Below are positions 1 through 11,191 of a DNA stretch of 64,000 nucleotides, piece by piece. This DNA comes from Paragordius varius (lineage: Eukaryota; Nematomorpha). The stretch covers positions 4,340,001-4,404,000 of the forward strand of contig OZ176051.1 in NCBI GenBank assembly GCA_964247055.1. The letters run 5' to 3'. Position numbers and translations under genes: made by a program. The first letter of the stretch is position 1; each line of letters begins with the position of its first letter. The notes beneath the pieces were generated by a model that saw nothing but the letters and a program-made list of their open reading frames with translations, had not been told where the DNA came from and searched no databases.

Positions 1-546
1 TTTAGTCCTTCGATTCAAATTGGGGTAGTTGGATACCCCAGGCCTGTTAATACTTTAAAAAGTATGGAAGGAATCGAAACCATGGCAAAATTTTGCACTT
101 ATATTACATCAATAAACCTAAATATATAAAAAAATTTATTCAAAAATATTTGATATTAAATATTTTAAGCTAACGTAAAGGTAAAAATTTCGTCAACGTG
201 ACATGTTTTAAATGGTAAAATCAAAAAATAAAAAATAAATCGCTTTACCTTTTTCTATCAATGTTAGATGTAATTTATATTAAATTTAGCTTTAGTTTTA
301 TCCTTGAAATTAAATGAAAACGATATTTTGCAAAAATTTTGTAAAATAAAAATGGCGTCGAATTATTTTAAGGTAAAACTTTTTTTTCAAAACAAAATTT
401 TATCAAGATATTTTGGCATATTTATATAATTTTTATCAGGATAGAAGCATAAATTTAAATTGGGACCGTTTTCTTCAGTAGTTTTTTAAAAATGATAATT
501 TAAATTTAGTCTGAGGTATTTAGATACCCCAATTTGAATCGAAGTG
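1..546. mobile_element. TTAA-flanked non-autonomous DNA element, copy 1 (cut by window edge)
   Basis: This is a copy of the commonest repeat in the window. A full copy is about 570-585 bp, starts CACTT(C/G)GAT, ends AAGTG, and lies between TTAA tetranucleotides. Close to the end is the small palindrome GGGGTATCTAAATACCCC. This copy lacks its outer left end because the window starts inside it. It ends at 546 and is followed by TTAA (547-550). Bases 547-600 look like an internal piece of a second copy, so copy 1 probably inserted into an older relative. No coding capacity is visible. TTAA target duplication suggests mobilisation by a piggyBac-type transposase, which is inference because no such gene is present here. 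Confidence 0.7.
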
Positions 547-678
547 TTAAATGAACACGATATTTTGCAAAATTTTGTAAAATAAAAATGGAATCGAAGT
601 CGCTTTACAATTTTGTTTTAGAGGTGCGTTTGCTTTGACTCTTCGATAATTTTTTTAAAAAACACAATTTATATTTGA

Positions 679-1668
679 CACTTCGATTCAATCTGGGGTA
701 TCTAAATACCCCAGACAAAATTAAAGTTAAAATTTTAAAAAAACTGAGGGAAACGGTTCTAATTTAAATTTTTGCTTCTATCCTAATAAAAATTATATAA
801 ATAAGCTAAAATCTATATATTTATAAAAATGGAAAATGCTGGCTTTGTGATCTGCTACAGGAAAACCGGTAGACCCAATCAAATCCAAATATCGAAAAAA
901 TATAATGATTAATAAATGTCCGGACAATAGCTTCGCCCTTTTTTTGAAATAGGCCCCAAGTTCGGGCGCACCCCGTATGAAAAACGGTTTTTTTTGAAAA
1001 CAGAAGTCCACAAAAATGGTGTCTTTGAGACAATTTTCTGGAGAATTGCGCTGAACATAGTCGTCTCGCCTTTTAAATTTAGGCCCTCTTTTTACCCGCT
1101 ACCCCCGTAAAATGCCATTTTTTTCAAAAAAACAAGTCCACAAAAATAATATTTTGATTGTATTTTTTTCTCAAGGTATGAAGCTGTAAAAATTCAATAA
1201 GGATTCCACGTATTCCCTGTTAAAAGGCAAAATTTTAGATAGCTGCTGAGTAAGGAGTATCTATCATATGCATAGGATGTTAAAAATTATATGGATAATA
1301 AAACATTATTTATGGTAATCTATTTATTTATAAAAATGGAAAAGGCTGGCTTTGTGATCTGGTCCAGGAAAACCGGTAGACCCAATCAAATCCAAATATC
1401 GAAAAAATACAATAATCAATAAATGCCTTGACAATAGCGCCCTTTTTGAATTAGGCCCCAAGTTCGGGCCCAACCCGTGTGAAAACGGGTTTTTTTTGAA
1501 AACAGAAGTACACAAAAATCGTGTCTTTGAGACAATTTTCTGGAGAACGTGTTGGATCATTCAATTTCAAATATGATTTTTGTTAACTTATTTTCGATTG
1601 CACCGATGATAGTCGTCTCGCTTTTTTAATTTAGTCCCACTTTTTACCCGCTCCCCCCGTAAAACGCC

Positions 1669-1700
<32 letters not shown>

Positions 1701-2152
1701 GTCCGAAGTTCCTCGGGCTGCGTAGCAGCACGAGATTTACGCTAGTATCTTAATACAAGTTCGTTTTGAAAAAAAAATTATTTTGCAAAATCTTTGCAAA
1801 ATATGGTTTTCATTTATTTTTCAAGGTATAATTAAAGCTAATTTTTTTAATTACATCTAATATTGATATAAATAGAAAAAGTGGTTTATTTGGTATTATT
1901 TTACAATTTAGCTGAACACACACGTTGACTAAATTTTTACCTTTGGGTTTTACCTTAAAATAAGTAATATCAAGTATTTTTTAAAAAATTTTTTTTATAT
2001 ATTTCGGTTAATTAATGTTATATAACTACAAAATTTTGCCATGGTTTCTTTTCCTTCCATAATTTTTAAATTATTTATTTTAAACCGGCCTAAGGTATCC
2101 AACTACCCCAATTTGAATCGAAGGACTAAAATGAATGTGTTGTATCCAAGTG
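679..2152. mobile_element. TTAA-flanked element, copy 2, split by a Helitron
   Basis: The left end begins CACTTCGATTCAA after TTGA (675-678, one change from TTAA) and the right end is AAGTG followed by TTAA (2153-2156). With the 934-bp insert at 812-1745 removed the element is about 540 bp, close to the other copies. The flanks of the insert rejoin to the sequence seen in uninterrupted copies, for instance near 24,240. Confidence 0.7.
812..1745 (+). mobile_element. Non-autonomous Helitron with internal repeats
   Basis: The insert begins with TC (812-813) and ends with CTAG (1742-1745). It sits exactly between a host A (811) and a host T (1746), with no target duplication, which is the Helitron rule. 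Just upstream of the 3' end is a hairpin: CTCG and GCTGC pair with GCAGC and CGAG around a GTA loop (about 1712-1734). Inside are two related blocks; the second begins at 1319, again with A|TC and nearly the same first 20 bases. A run of 21 C lies at 1672-1692. No Rep/helicase gene is present. The internal unit resembles the array at 4.64-6.64 kb. Confidence 0.72.
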
Positions 2153-2156
2153 TTAA

Positions 2157-3940
2157 CATACATTTGAATACGGGGTCATATTTAAATCGAAATTTTAGGT
2201 GATAGAAATGTTCAGTGATTGAATTATGTAGAGTAAGTGTTTTTTAAATCCTAAGATGTTATTATAACGTATCCATCATACCTCAAATAGAATGAAATAC
2301 GCTTCAACAATGCTAAAAATTAAATTTTTAAACAAATATACACATTTTAAAAATATTTTTAGTTAATATCAACATTTAGTATACAAAAAATATTTATCGC
2401 GCAATCTCGGGATGTTTTTATCAAAACTAGCTTATTACGTAAAATTTGAGACTTTTGGATCCCACACTAAAAATAAAATTAATTAAAAATATTATCGTGC
2501 GTATATGTATTTTGTAATATATTTTAGTGATATTTTTTGGAATGAAGTATTTAGCTTTCACGAATATAAAATTTATTTAAAAAAATATGCGCAGTGGCAT
2601 CTTGAGCAAGTCTTAACCCAGCAATTGTACATTTTAAGATGGAGGATAAAAAAAAGACTTAACTCAAATCTTTTGCTTATAAATGTAACATTTTTTTGCC
2701 ACCAAATTTGAATTTTACTGAAATTAGTTTGATCATTTTTAGTCAAAATTTATGAGGCACCAAAAAGATAAAAAATCAATATTAAAATTATATTATTATG
2801 TATTTTATATATCAGGGGCCTAAAATTTGCAAGTTGGTGAAATTATTTGCTTTTAAAACATACTCCTATTATTTTACCACAAGTTTAGCATAATTTTTCA
2901 GGTATAATACGTACAAATTATGGAGTATTTTCTAATTATATATTCTAAGCTACACCAGAATCATTAAGGAGTTGTTTTTTTTCGCGTTATTTCTTCAATC
3001 GAACAATTATCTCCAGTGTACACCAGCTCCTCACGTTTTGCTACTTATTTTGTTAGGAGCCTTTTTTGCAAATATAATGGCATGTTTATAGAATATACAC
3101 ATCATATTATTTTTAATTGATTATTAATATTTGATAGGATTTCAGATGCATCTTATTTAAATTTAACAGAGTTTTTTCGGAAATTTTATATTCGTTTGTA
3201 TTTACCTAATTTGAATAGGTTAATTAGGCAAAAATTTTCAAATGTTTAATATTAAAGTTCCAATAAATCCCAAATGATATATATAAATGGTTTTCACAAT
3301 AATATATCCCTATTTTTAAATATGTCAGAGCGCTCTACTTGCGAAATCTTCAAGTTTTTCTGATATAATTTTTTATCACCTCCTAATGAAGTTTTCTTGA
3401 TTGACTTAAGTCCTCTAATGTTGAAATTTTTTGATCACATGAAAGCAAGTTATAGCTTCGAAAACTTGAAGTCAAGTCAAAAAAATTTTTGTCACCCCAC
3501 CCTGTATATCACTTGTCAAGGCCAAAACTAATAGTTTCATGATAACCCAGATACATTATTCAATCAGAGTATATATTTTTCATCAGGATATTTTGTTTGT
3601 AGACTGTTTTTTATAAAAATATATTTATTTTTGTAGCAATTGCTGTATACACTACCGAAATCTGGCGGTATTAAAATCTTGATGGAATTCTATATTTTGA
3701 TAGGAGAATGTTTCAGGATTATCATCGTGCTTTTGGTTGTGGCTTTTATGGTAACTGCTTCATATCAGAAAATGGAAAAAATTTCGCATATTTCGTTTAA
3801 TTTTTTTTAATATATGTTCCATCCCAAAAATCATTGCTAAATTGTATCATAAACAAATTATAAAAAGTAATATGATATTTTTATAAACTTTTAGAAATGG
3901 GCTCCAAAAGTCTCAAATTTACCCGTATGGGCAAATTCTC
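2157..3940. other. A+T-rich stretch without recognised gene
   Basis: The longest open frames are below 70 codons, do not resemble a protein I know and lack convincing splice partners. Some sentences of sequence near 3.5-3.9 kb resemble dispersed repeat material seen near 54 kb. Nothing else could be supported. Confidence 0.5.
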
Positions 3941-3944
3941 TTAA

Positions 3945-4456
3945 GACTTAGATACAACACATTCCTTTCAGTCCTCCGATTCAATTGTGTTTAAAGACCA
4001 TAGGCCTGTTTAAAATAAAATATTTCTGAAAATATGGAGCAACCATTGCAAAAGTTTGCACTTATAAAACATTGATGCACCGCAATACAATTCATTAAAA
4101 AAACTTTATAATACTTATTTTATGGCTAAGTCAGAGGTAAAAATTTAGTCAACATGTCATGCGTACATAAATATAAAAACAATGCAAAATAAACCATTGT
4201 TCTGGTTATATGAATAATAAAAAATAAGCTTTAGATTTAGCGTTAGAATCAAATAAACATAATATTTTGCAAATATCTTACAAGATAAAAATGGCGTTAA
4301 GGTAGTTTTTTTTGAAACTTTCTTTCCATATGGGTTTATTATATAATTATAAGGATAGAAGCATAAATTTAAATTAGCATTTGTTTTCAGTAGTTTGTAA
4401 AATATCAACTTAAATATAATCTGGGGCCCCTAGATACGTCTATTCGAATCGAAGTG
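3945..4456. mobile_element. TTAA-flanked element, copy 3 (diverged)
   Basis: The left flank is TTAA (3941-3944), then GACTTAGATACAAC, matching the end CACTTGGATACAAC. The right end reads GAATCGAAGTG, followed by TTGA. Internal blocks match the other copies but with many substitutions, so this is an older insertion. Confidence 0.6.
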
Positions 4457-4619
4457 TTGAAATAAAGGCAAAATAGACGAGATTGGGCGATAAATATATT
4501 AAATTTACTCTAAATTTGACAGAATTGATATTTTGCTTAACACTCCATTTGGGGAGTTTTATATCCCAGAGTGATTCCTGAATATTCTTTCTTTTGCCTT
4601 TTTGGTGCATTTACAATAA

Positions 4620-6640
4620 ATTTATATATTAATAAAAATAAGAGGTGTGAGCTTTGAGCAAGGTTTGTCGAAAACGGATAAGCCTCTTACGATCAACTAA
4701 AATTTATTAAATCATGTTTAAATATGCCGACATTTACTAAGCCCTTTTTTTGAATGAGGCCCTGAGTTTTGCCCCATCCGTGTAAAAAATAGGTTTTTGA
4801 CAAAATGACCCCTAAAATCTTGTTCGAGGTGTTTCCAGATAACGTGGCCCATTAAGTTTGAATAGTGTACTCATTAACATGTTTTATAAATGCGCCGAGG
4901 GTAACTAAGCCCCTTTTTAAATTATCCACTCAATTTAGCCCTACACTTATGTAAAAATATGGTTTGTTTGACTTGGCACACGTTACCGAAAAATGTGTGG
5001 GCATAGTCAGTTACAATAGTGTACTTTTTTATTGTTCTACTATTGCGTCGAAAGTGACTAAGCCTTGTTTGAATCACGCCCTCAGTTTTGCCCCAGAGTT
5101 TTTTAAAAAATTGGAAGTGCGAAAAATTTTAAATTTGACCGACATATCCTACAAAGACGGTCCATTCAGTTTCAATATGGTACTTTAATAATCACAAATC
5201 TGCTGGGGGTGACTAAGGTTTTTTTATAAATTAGCCCCAGTTTAGCCCTACACTTATGAAAAAAATAAGGTTTGTTTGGCTTCGCACATGATACCGAATG
5301 TGTGGGCACAGTTAGTTTCAATAGTGTGCTTTTTTATAGTTATACTATTATGCCGAAATAGACTAACCCTTTTTTTGAATTAAGCCCTTGCCCCACATCG
5401 CGTAAAAAATAGATTTTTGGAAAAAATGGAAATCCTTAAAATTTTGAATTTAACAAACGTTTCCTGAAAACGTGTGGGTTCATTCAGTTTCAATAGCGTA
5501 CTTTTTATAATTTTTTCCATACGCGCCGAGGGTGACTTAGCCTTTTTTTGAATTTGCCCCTCAGTTAACCCCCTTATGAAAAAATGGGGTTTGGAAGAAT
5601 TATTTGGTTTGACACAAGATATCAAAAAACGTATGGGAACAGTCAGTTTCATTAAAGCTTTTTTCAATGACGATTGCGCCTCGGGTGACTAAGCTTTGAT
5701 TGCGATTTAGTCCCTAATAGCTCCCTTCAGTGTGAAAATAAGCGGTTTTAGATCATAACGTTGAAACAAATTTTTGGAAAGCGTGTAGACCCGTGCAAAT
5801 TCAACAGTGTACTTTTTACATTGTTTTGCAAAGGGGCCGAGGATAAATAAGCCCTTTTTTATATTAGCCCTTCAGTCCAGCCCCCTGTGTAAAAATGGGC
5901 TTTTTAAACAAATATTGGTTAGGAAGCACTTTAACGAAAAGCATGTCGGCGAAGTGAGTTTTAATTATGTACTTTTTATAATGTTTTACAAATCCGCCAA
6001 GGGCGACCAACCACTTTTTTCAAATTAACCCTTCTTTGTCACCTGATACTGAAAAAGGTGTGGGCACAGTCAGTTTCAATAAAGATTTTATTTTAATTGT
6101 AAAGTGATAAAGCCTCTCAATTTAGCCCCACTTTTTGCGAAAATAGGGACTTTAGCGTTAAATCACTTTTTGGAAAACGTGTAGTCTTATGCATAATCAG
6201 AAGTCGTGATTTTTTTGATTATTCATAAATTTCCGAGTATGAGTAAGCCTTTTTTGATTTGGTTCCAGCCCGGCCTGTGTAAAAATGGGTTTCAATATTG
6301 CTTCTTAAATACCTTGTAGAAAAACTTAAAGGCCTATTCAATTATAATAATTTTTAAAATTATTTATTAATTGTTACAGGAAATGAACCCTTATTGTTTA
6401 TTAGCCCCTCTGCTCCACCCCACCCATGTGAAAATATTTTTGTTTAACAATTGTTAGCTTTCACATAGAGTTCCAAAAAACATTTGGGTGCATTTTCAAA
6501 TTATTTTTTTTAATTGATTTTCCCTTTATTTGTCTTTAAAATTGCCCAAGTAAGATTTATCCAAAGCCAACTGACATCCCTCTGTTCAACCCCGCCGTTT
6601 GAAAAGGCAGTTTGTAGAAATAGATTTTGATGCATTTTAC
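4620..6640 (+). repeat. Degenerate tandem array of about 220-bp units, Helitron-related
   Basis: The same motifs recur roughly every 200-250 bp: a GAAAACGTGTGGG-like block, then CAGTTTCAATAGTG, then a block around GCCC plus T-run plus GAATTNGCCCC, then GTGTAAAAAT. At least seven units can be followed from about 4.65 to 6.6 kb, decaying toward the right. The first bases (about 4,620) resemble the 5' part of the Helitron at 812, and the unit resembles the internal blocks of that element. Short open frames here are by-products of the repeat. I did not find a clear 3' hairpin and CTAG end. Confidence 0.55.
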
Positions 6641-6649
6641 TCAAATAAC

Positions 6650-7779
6650 TTACCCATATAAATTCACAGTATAAATTTAATTTTATGAAGTGCTTTGTTT
6701 AAAATATAATCTTTCAACTTTATTTAAAGAAAATTGCCCATTATGAAAGGGTATTTTGAAACTTACGCCCGCATCTAAAAATTAAAATTTTAATTGTTTC
6801 TTTCTATAGGTTATTTATAATTTATTTTAATGAATTTTTTGGAATTAGGCATTTTTTACCAAAAATTTTTTACAAAGAAATGTGCGCAAATATTTGTATT
6901 TTATAACATGGAGTAACACAAAAGTTTGAATAACTTTTCTCACAGGCCAAAATCAAAAGCACCATGAAATTCCTTTTACATTTTCAGGATATTTTTTATA
7001 TACCCCGAAGGATGTGCTATTTAAATTTTGTTGTATTCGTTTTTATTATAGCGAAAGAATAAAATGGCGGGAATATTTTTTGGAACTATACCTTAATATC
7101 ATATGTTCAAATTAGGCCTAATACGTTCAATATTTGAGGAAATTTTTAATATCAATAGTGTATGCTTTCTATATATCGAGATAGATTGTTATATATAGGG
7201 ATGACTTTTAAAATGTGGCATTTACATTTCACTAAAAAAAGTTTGGTCATAAAAGCGATTTAGCAATTTTTCGATACAAAACAATTACCAAAAAAATGTA
7301 AAAACCTTTTCAGAAAAGTCCAAAAAACCATTTTGATCTTGATACATATATATATTAGAATATATATATCCATATTATTAGGATATCTTTTTATACATCT
7401 GTTTTATCCACTATGATAGTCTTGCTTATGTCTGAATATAACATTATAAATTTAATTTTAATAATTTTTAAAAATTTGGATTGTTCCATACCCAATATTA
7501 TATACATAGCTATACATATTATTATCTGGTATATTGTCCAATATATATCCTTTATCTTAAAACAAAATGTGCGTTAAATGTCGATTTATTTATCACTAAT
7601 AATAAAGTCATTTCTAAATTAGGCTTATTAACCAAACACGCTATCATTAACTTCTATTATATTTTAATATTAAATAATTTAAATTCATGCAGTATAATTC
7701 ACCAAAATTTTTAGGCATTTCGAAAATGGTTGTATAAATGTATGCAATGAGTAATATCGCTTTTACATATGAAGGCCAT
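6650..7779. other. A+T-rich spacer upstream of the ANKMY2-like gene
   Basis: No gene or full element was recognised. Short TA-rich runs occur near 7,350 and 7,500. The promoter of the ANKMY2-like gene should lie at the right end, but no individual motif can be claimed. Confidence 0.4.
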
Positions 7780-9081
7780 ATGAATCCAGAAACGATATTT
7801 TTATTTTTGAAGCCTAGTTTATATTATTGTTATTTTAGAAACATTTAATTATGATATTATAAAATTTTTATTAAATAAATATAACCAAAAAATAGACCAA
7901 TTTGATCAAGTATATTATTTTTAATTAAAGGACGGATTAACCATATTATGTCATGCTTGCTTTAAAGGCAACACTAAATTAATAAAATTGTTAATATCGT
8001 TGGGCGCAAATGTTAATTACGCAGTTATAAAAGACTATTACACACCTCTTATGTTCGCATCGATTTCAGGGAGGCTTTTAGTAATTTAATATTAAGGCAA
8101 TGCATTAGCTGTTAGCCTTTTATTGGAAAATGGTGCTGATCCATATATCATAAATAAAGTTAATAGGACGGCCTCACAACTTGCTTCATTTATTGGTAAA
8201 TATGCTATTATATTAAAGGTTATCATTACATTAGTAACGTAATCAACAATTTTTTTACCTATAAATATGTGGTTAGTCAGGCACAAGGTACCCTATTTGA
8301 TTGAATAGTTTAGATATTACAATAACTAATAACCATTATCTATACAAATTAACATATGATATCCTTAATCTTATAAATGTTTACCCCTTTAAAATTTTTC
8401 TTTACATCTTCTATCACCGATGTGGAATATTTAATTATCATTCGGATATTTTATTACTCCTTAAGCACATAGCAAAAATTGAACCGTCAGTAAAAATCAA
8501 CAGTGATGATCAAATAAATGATAATAAATTATTTAAGGTCTATTATTTGCATTATTGGATAAAGTATTTTGTTGAAATGATGAAACTAAACATTCCAAAC
8601 AATTGTCAAACTCAAAATCAAGAAATATATAAAATTTTGAAAAAGTTTACTTAGCTGTCACAATATATATTAGAATTTATACGGACGTAGTAAACCCAGA
8701 TTTGCATTTTATGGAGCGCATGATTAGAACGTGTATTAAAGATTATCCATTGAAAGATAACTCCATATTTAGAACTTTAGTTTTTGAGGTACATAAAGTA
8801 CCTTTGGTAAAATTTGCGTTCTAAAATAGGGTCAAAAGCCATGTAGCGAAGAAATCCTTTATTCACTTTTATATTTTGCCAAAGACCAAAATTCCAGCAA
8901 AGCAAAAGACACTCAAGAAATTGATTACAAAAATATTTGTTTTGTATGTCATGATAAACAGGAATTGAAAGAATGTTCACTTTGCAAAAAAGTATTTTTC
9001 TCCAATTTATATTAGGTTAAATATTGTTCCAAATTTTGCCAAAAATTAGATTGGCCTTCACATAAAAGCATATGCTTTTAA
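7780..9081 (+). CDS. ANKMY2: ANKMY2-like ankyrin-repeat and MYND-finger protein, nine exons
   Basis: Exons: 7780-7816, 7839-7909, 7931-8072, 8097-8195, 8219-8287, 8314-8644, 8674-8806, 8830-8991, 9016-9081; 369 residues (human protein 441). Introns are 22, 21, 24, 23, 26, 29, 23 and 24 nt. All but the third are GT-AG and keep frame; the third (8073-8096) would be GG-AG. Two or three ankyrin repeats come first (GANVNY..., then GADPYI...QLASFIG), then a conserved middle region, then a C-terminal MYND zinc finger: CFVCHDKQELKECSLCKK joined to YCSKFCQKLDW and HKSIC. Collinear similarity to vertebrate ANKMY2 runs through all exons; I align VFEVHKVPLGQKPC with VRSIAPVEIGSDPT without gaps across one tiny intron. 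In vertebrates ANKMY2 is linked to ciliary signalling by handling membrane adenylyl cyclases (family knowledge). The start ATG is inferred; the first exon is the least certain part. Confidence 0.85.
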
Positions 9082-9110
9082 AATGTAATATATATATTAT
9101 GTGCAATAGT

Positions 9111-9527
9111 TTATTTATTAAGATATTCTAACATTTGTATTTTATAATTTGCTAATTCAATAAATAAATGTACCGCATTGTAAAAATTATTTTGTATCAA
9201 TTTTAATTCCCTCGGTGGCATGGTTGATAAACCTTTTAGTTTTAAAATATTCTTGTGTATTTTATCGTCGATACTCTGAGACTCATTTAATTTTATTTCG
9301 CCGCTGTCATTTCCAACATCAATGCTAATCGAATTCTGATCAATTAAATACTGTGAAATATGATGAGAAAGTGTGGTTGATAACCCATTTGAAGCATTAA
9401 TATTGTTTTTTCTTGCCAAAGCCATATTTAAGTAACCATCACTCAATATATTTCCCAATTCTACTGATTTTACTAAAAATATATTTAGGGCGTTTAAAAA
9501 ATTTATACATTTTTCATCATCTGACAT
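9111..9527 (-). CDS. CCDC115: CCDC115/Vma22-like V-ATPase assembly factor
   Basis: This is a single uninterrupted frame of 138 residues; human CCDC115 has 180. Two conserved parts can be aligned by eye. An N-terminal block, LSDGYLNMALARKNN, matches EEGWLSLAKARYAMG. A C-terminal block, MPPRELKLIQNNFYNAVHLF, matches VPHSLRQAQASFRDGLQLA, followed by a helix with a coiled-coil look. The linker between them is acidic and Ser-rich. Family role: an endoplasmic-reticulum/Golgi factor assembling the V0 sector of the vacuolar proton pump. The stop codon is 29 bp from that of the convergent ANKMY2-like gene, and an AATAAA lies within the last codons (9110-9115, minus strand), so the two transcripts must overlap or end almost immediately. 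Identification rests on pattern similarity of a short protein. Confidence 0.68.
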   Translation of the reverse strand: MSDDEKCINFLNALNIFLVKSVELGNILSDGYLNMALARKNNINASNGLSTTLSHHISQYLIDQNSISIDVGNDSGEIKLNESQSIDDKIHKNILKLKGLSTMPPRELKLIQNNFYNAVHLFIELANYKIQMLEYLNK

Positions 9528-10236
9528 TTCATATAAAATATGAATGTTTGTTTTTTACATATGTTTTTTTTAGAATAGGTTTTAGATTTCCCACATCATA
9601 AATAAGGAATAAAAATCTAAATCTTCTTACATGTTTGTAAAATTATTTATTTTGAAAACGATTTTCCAAGGCTAAATTAATATATAAAATATTAACACTT
9701 TATGACTTTTGTGATTTCCTAAAGCGATTTGAGTATTGAATATTATCAGGCCGAATTTAAAAATAATAGCCTTTTAGGCGCATATCGAATTTTTTAAATA
9801 TATATTAACTTAACTTCTCATCTTAAACTTTTTCGCTAACTGGTAAGTAAATGTATATTATGGTTAGTAAATGCAAAATATTTACTTTCTAAACCTTAGT
9901 TGCATTTTAACAAAACTTGATATATTTTGTTTTTAATATAGGCCCTCTTTTGGATCCATTTTGGGGCGGTCCCTATTTTATACTTTAGTTCAAAACTGTA
10001 AAAAATAATCGTTTTTCTTTCTAATACAAGAGAACACTCTTTGATAATTAAAATTTGACTAAATCTACTTTTAAAACAGTAGATTTACAAAATGGGCTCT
10101 TGGATATAAAGCTACCCCAATATATCATCGCGGACAAAAAAATGAAATAGTCATGAATAGTTTGACTTATATAACTTATTAAAAAGGTCTAAAATTTCAT
10201 CAAGCAAATCTGCTTATTTGATAAATGTTAATCATT
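9528..10236. repeat. Spacer with dispersed repeat 'D', copy 1
   Basis: The first 150 bp should hold the CCDC115-like promoter. From about 9,700 to 10,230 lies a repeat also found at about 39.4-40.5 kb and 54.8-55.7 kb; shared landmarks are TATTATGGTTAG and a TTTGATAATTAAA block some 200 bp later. No coding potential and no ends were defined. Confidence 0.45.
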
Positions 10237-10240
10237 TTAA

Positions 10241-10809
10241 CACTTGGATACAACACCCTCATTTTAGTCCTTCGATTCAAATTGGAGTAGTTGGATACCC
10301 CAGGCCTGTTTAAAATCAAATACTTTAAAAAGTATGGGAAACCATGGCAATATTTGCACTTATATAACATTAATAAACCGAAATATATAAAAAATTTTAT
10401 TCAAAAATACTTGATATTACATATTTTGAGCTAAAACTAAAAGGTAAAAATTTAGTCAACGTGACATGTGTCAAAATGTAAAATTCAAAAATAATACAAA
10501 GTAAACCGCTTTTTCTATTTCTATCAATGTTAGATGTAATTTATATAAAAATAAGCTTTAGTTTTACCCTTAAAATTAAATGAAGACGATATTTTGCAAA
10601 ATTTTTGTAAGATAAAAATGGCGTCGAAGTAGTTGTGGAACTTTTTCTTCAAAACAAAATTTTCTCAAGATGTTTTGGCATATTTATATAATATTTATCA
10701 GGATAGAAGCATAAATTTAAATTGCGACCGTTTCCTTCGGTAGTTTTTGAAAAATTTTAAATTTAAATTTAGTCTGGGGTATTTAGATACCCCAATTTGA
10801 ATCGAAGTG
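10241..10809. mobile_element. TTAA-flanked element, copy 4 (complete)
   Basis: The copy is complete, 569 bp, between TTAA (10237-10240) and TTAA (10810-10813). It begins CACTTGGATACAACA and ends GAATCGAAGTG. It is well preserved relative to copies 3 and 9. Confidence 0.75.
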
Positions 10810-10813
10810 TTAA

Positions 10814-11183
10814 AGTCAGTTTAAACAATAACAGATATTTAAACAAAAGATCTCAAAAAATTGGCGGCTAAAAGTGAAATAAAAATTTATATACCCAATT
10901 TTTAATTTTTTATGTGTGCAACCAAAAGGTAATTTTGGCATACGTGTAACCTACCAATTATCTTTTAACCTTATATATATCTTTTATCTTTATATAAATT
11001 GACCTTTGTTGTACTCAATTAACACATAATGGCACACCTTATATCCAATTAACCACGCAATATATATATATATATATATAATATATTGCGACACATAAAA
11101 TTTCTATCTTATATATAAGTTGTATCTAATATCATAAAATTTCCGTTTATTTTAATTTGGCTCAATATCTATATTTAAAAACG
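10814..11183. other. A+T-rich spacer with TA microsatellite
   Basis: A TA dinucleotide run lies at about 11,060-11,083. No gene or element ends were recognised in the rest. Confidence 0.5.
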
Positions 11184-11191
11184 ATCTAAAC

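Noticed and set aside
1672-1692. Poly-C run as a G-quadruplex or regulatory element
   Set aside because: It sits inside a Helitron, a similar run occurs at a hAT end, and length in such runs is prone to assembly error.
4964-6028. Open frames of 70-95 codons in the array
   Set aside because: They follow the tandem repeat, share its motifs and resemble no protein.
8301-8654. Stand-alone 117-codon gene starting at 8,301
   Set aside because: Its start lies in a 26-nt intron; the frame is exon 6 of the ANKMY2-like gene.
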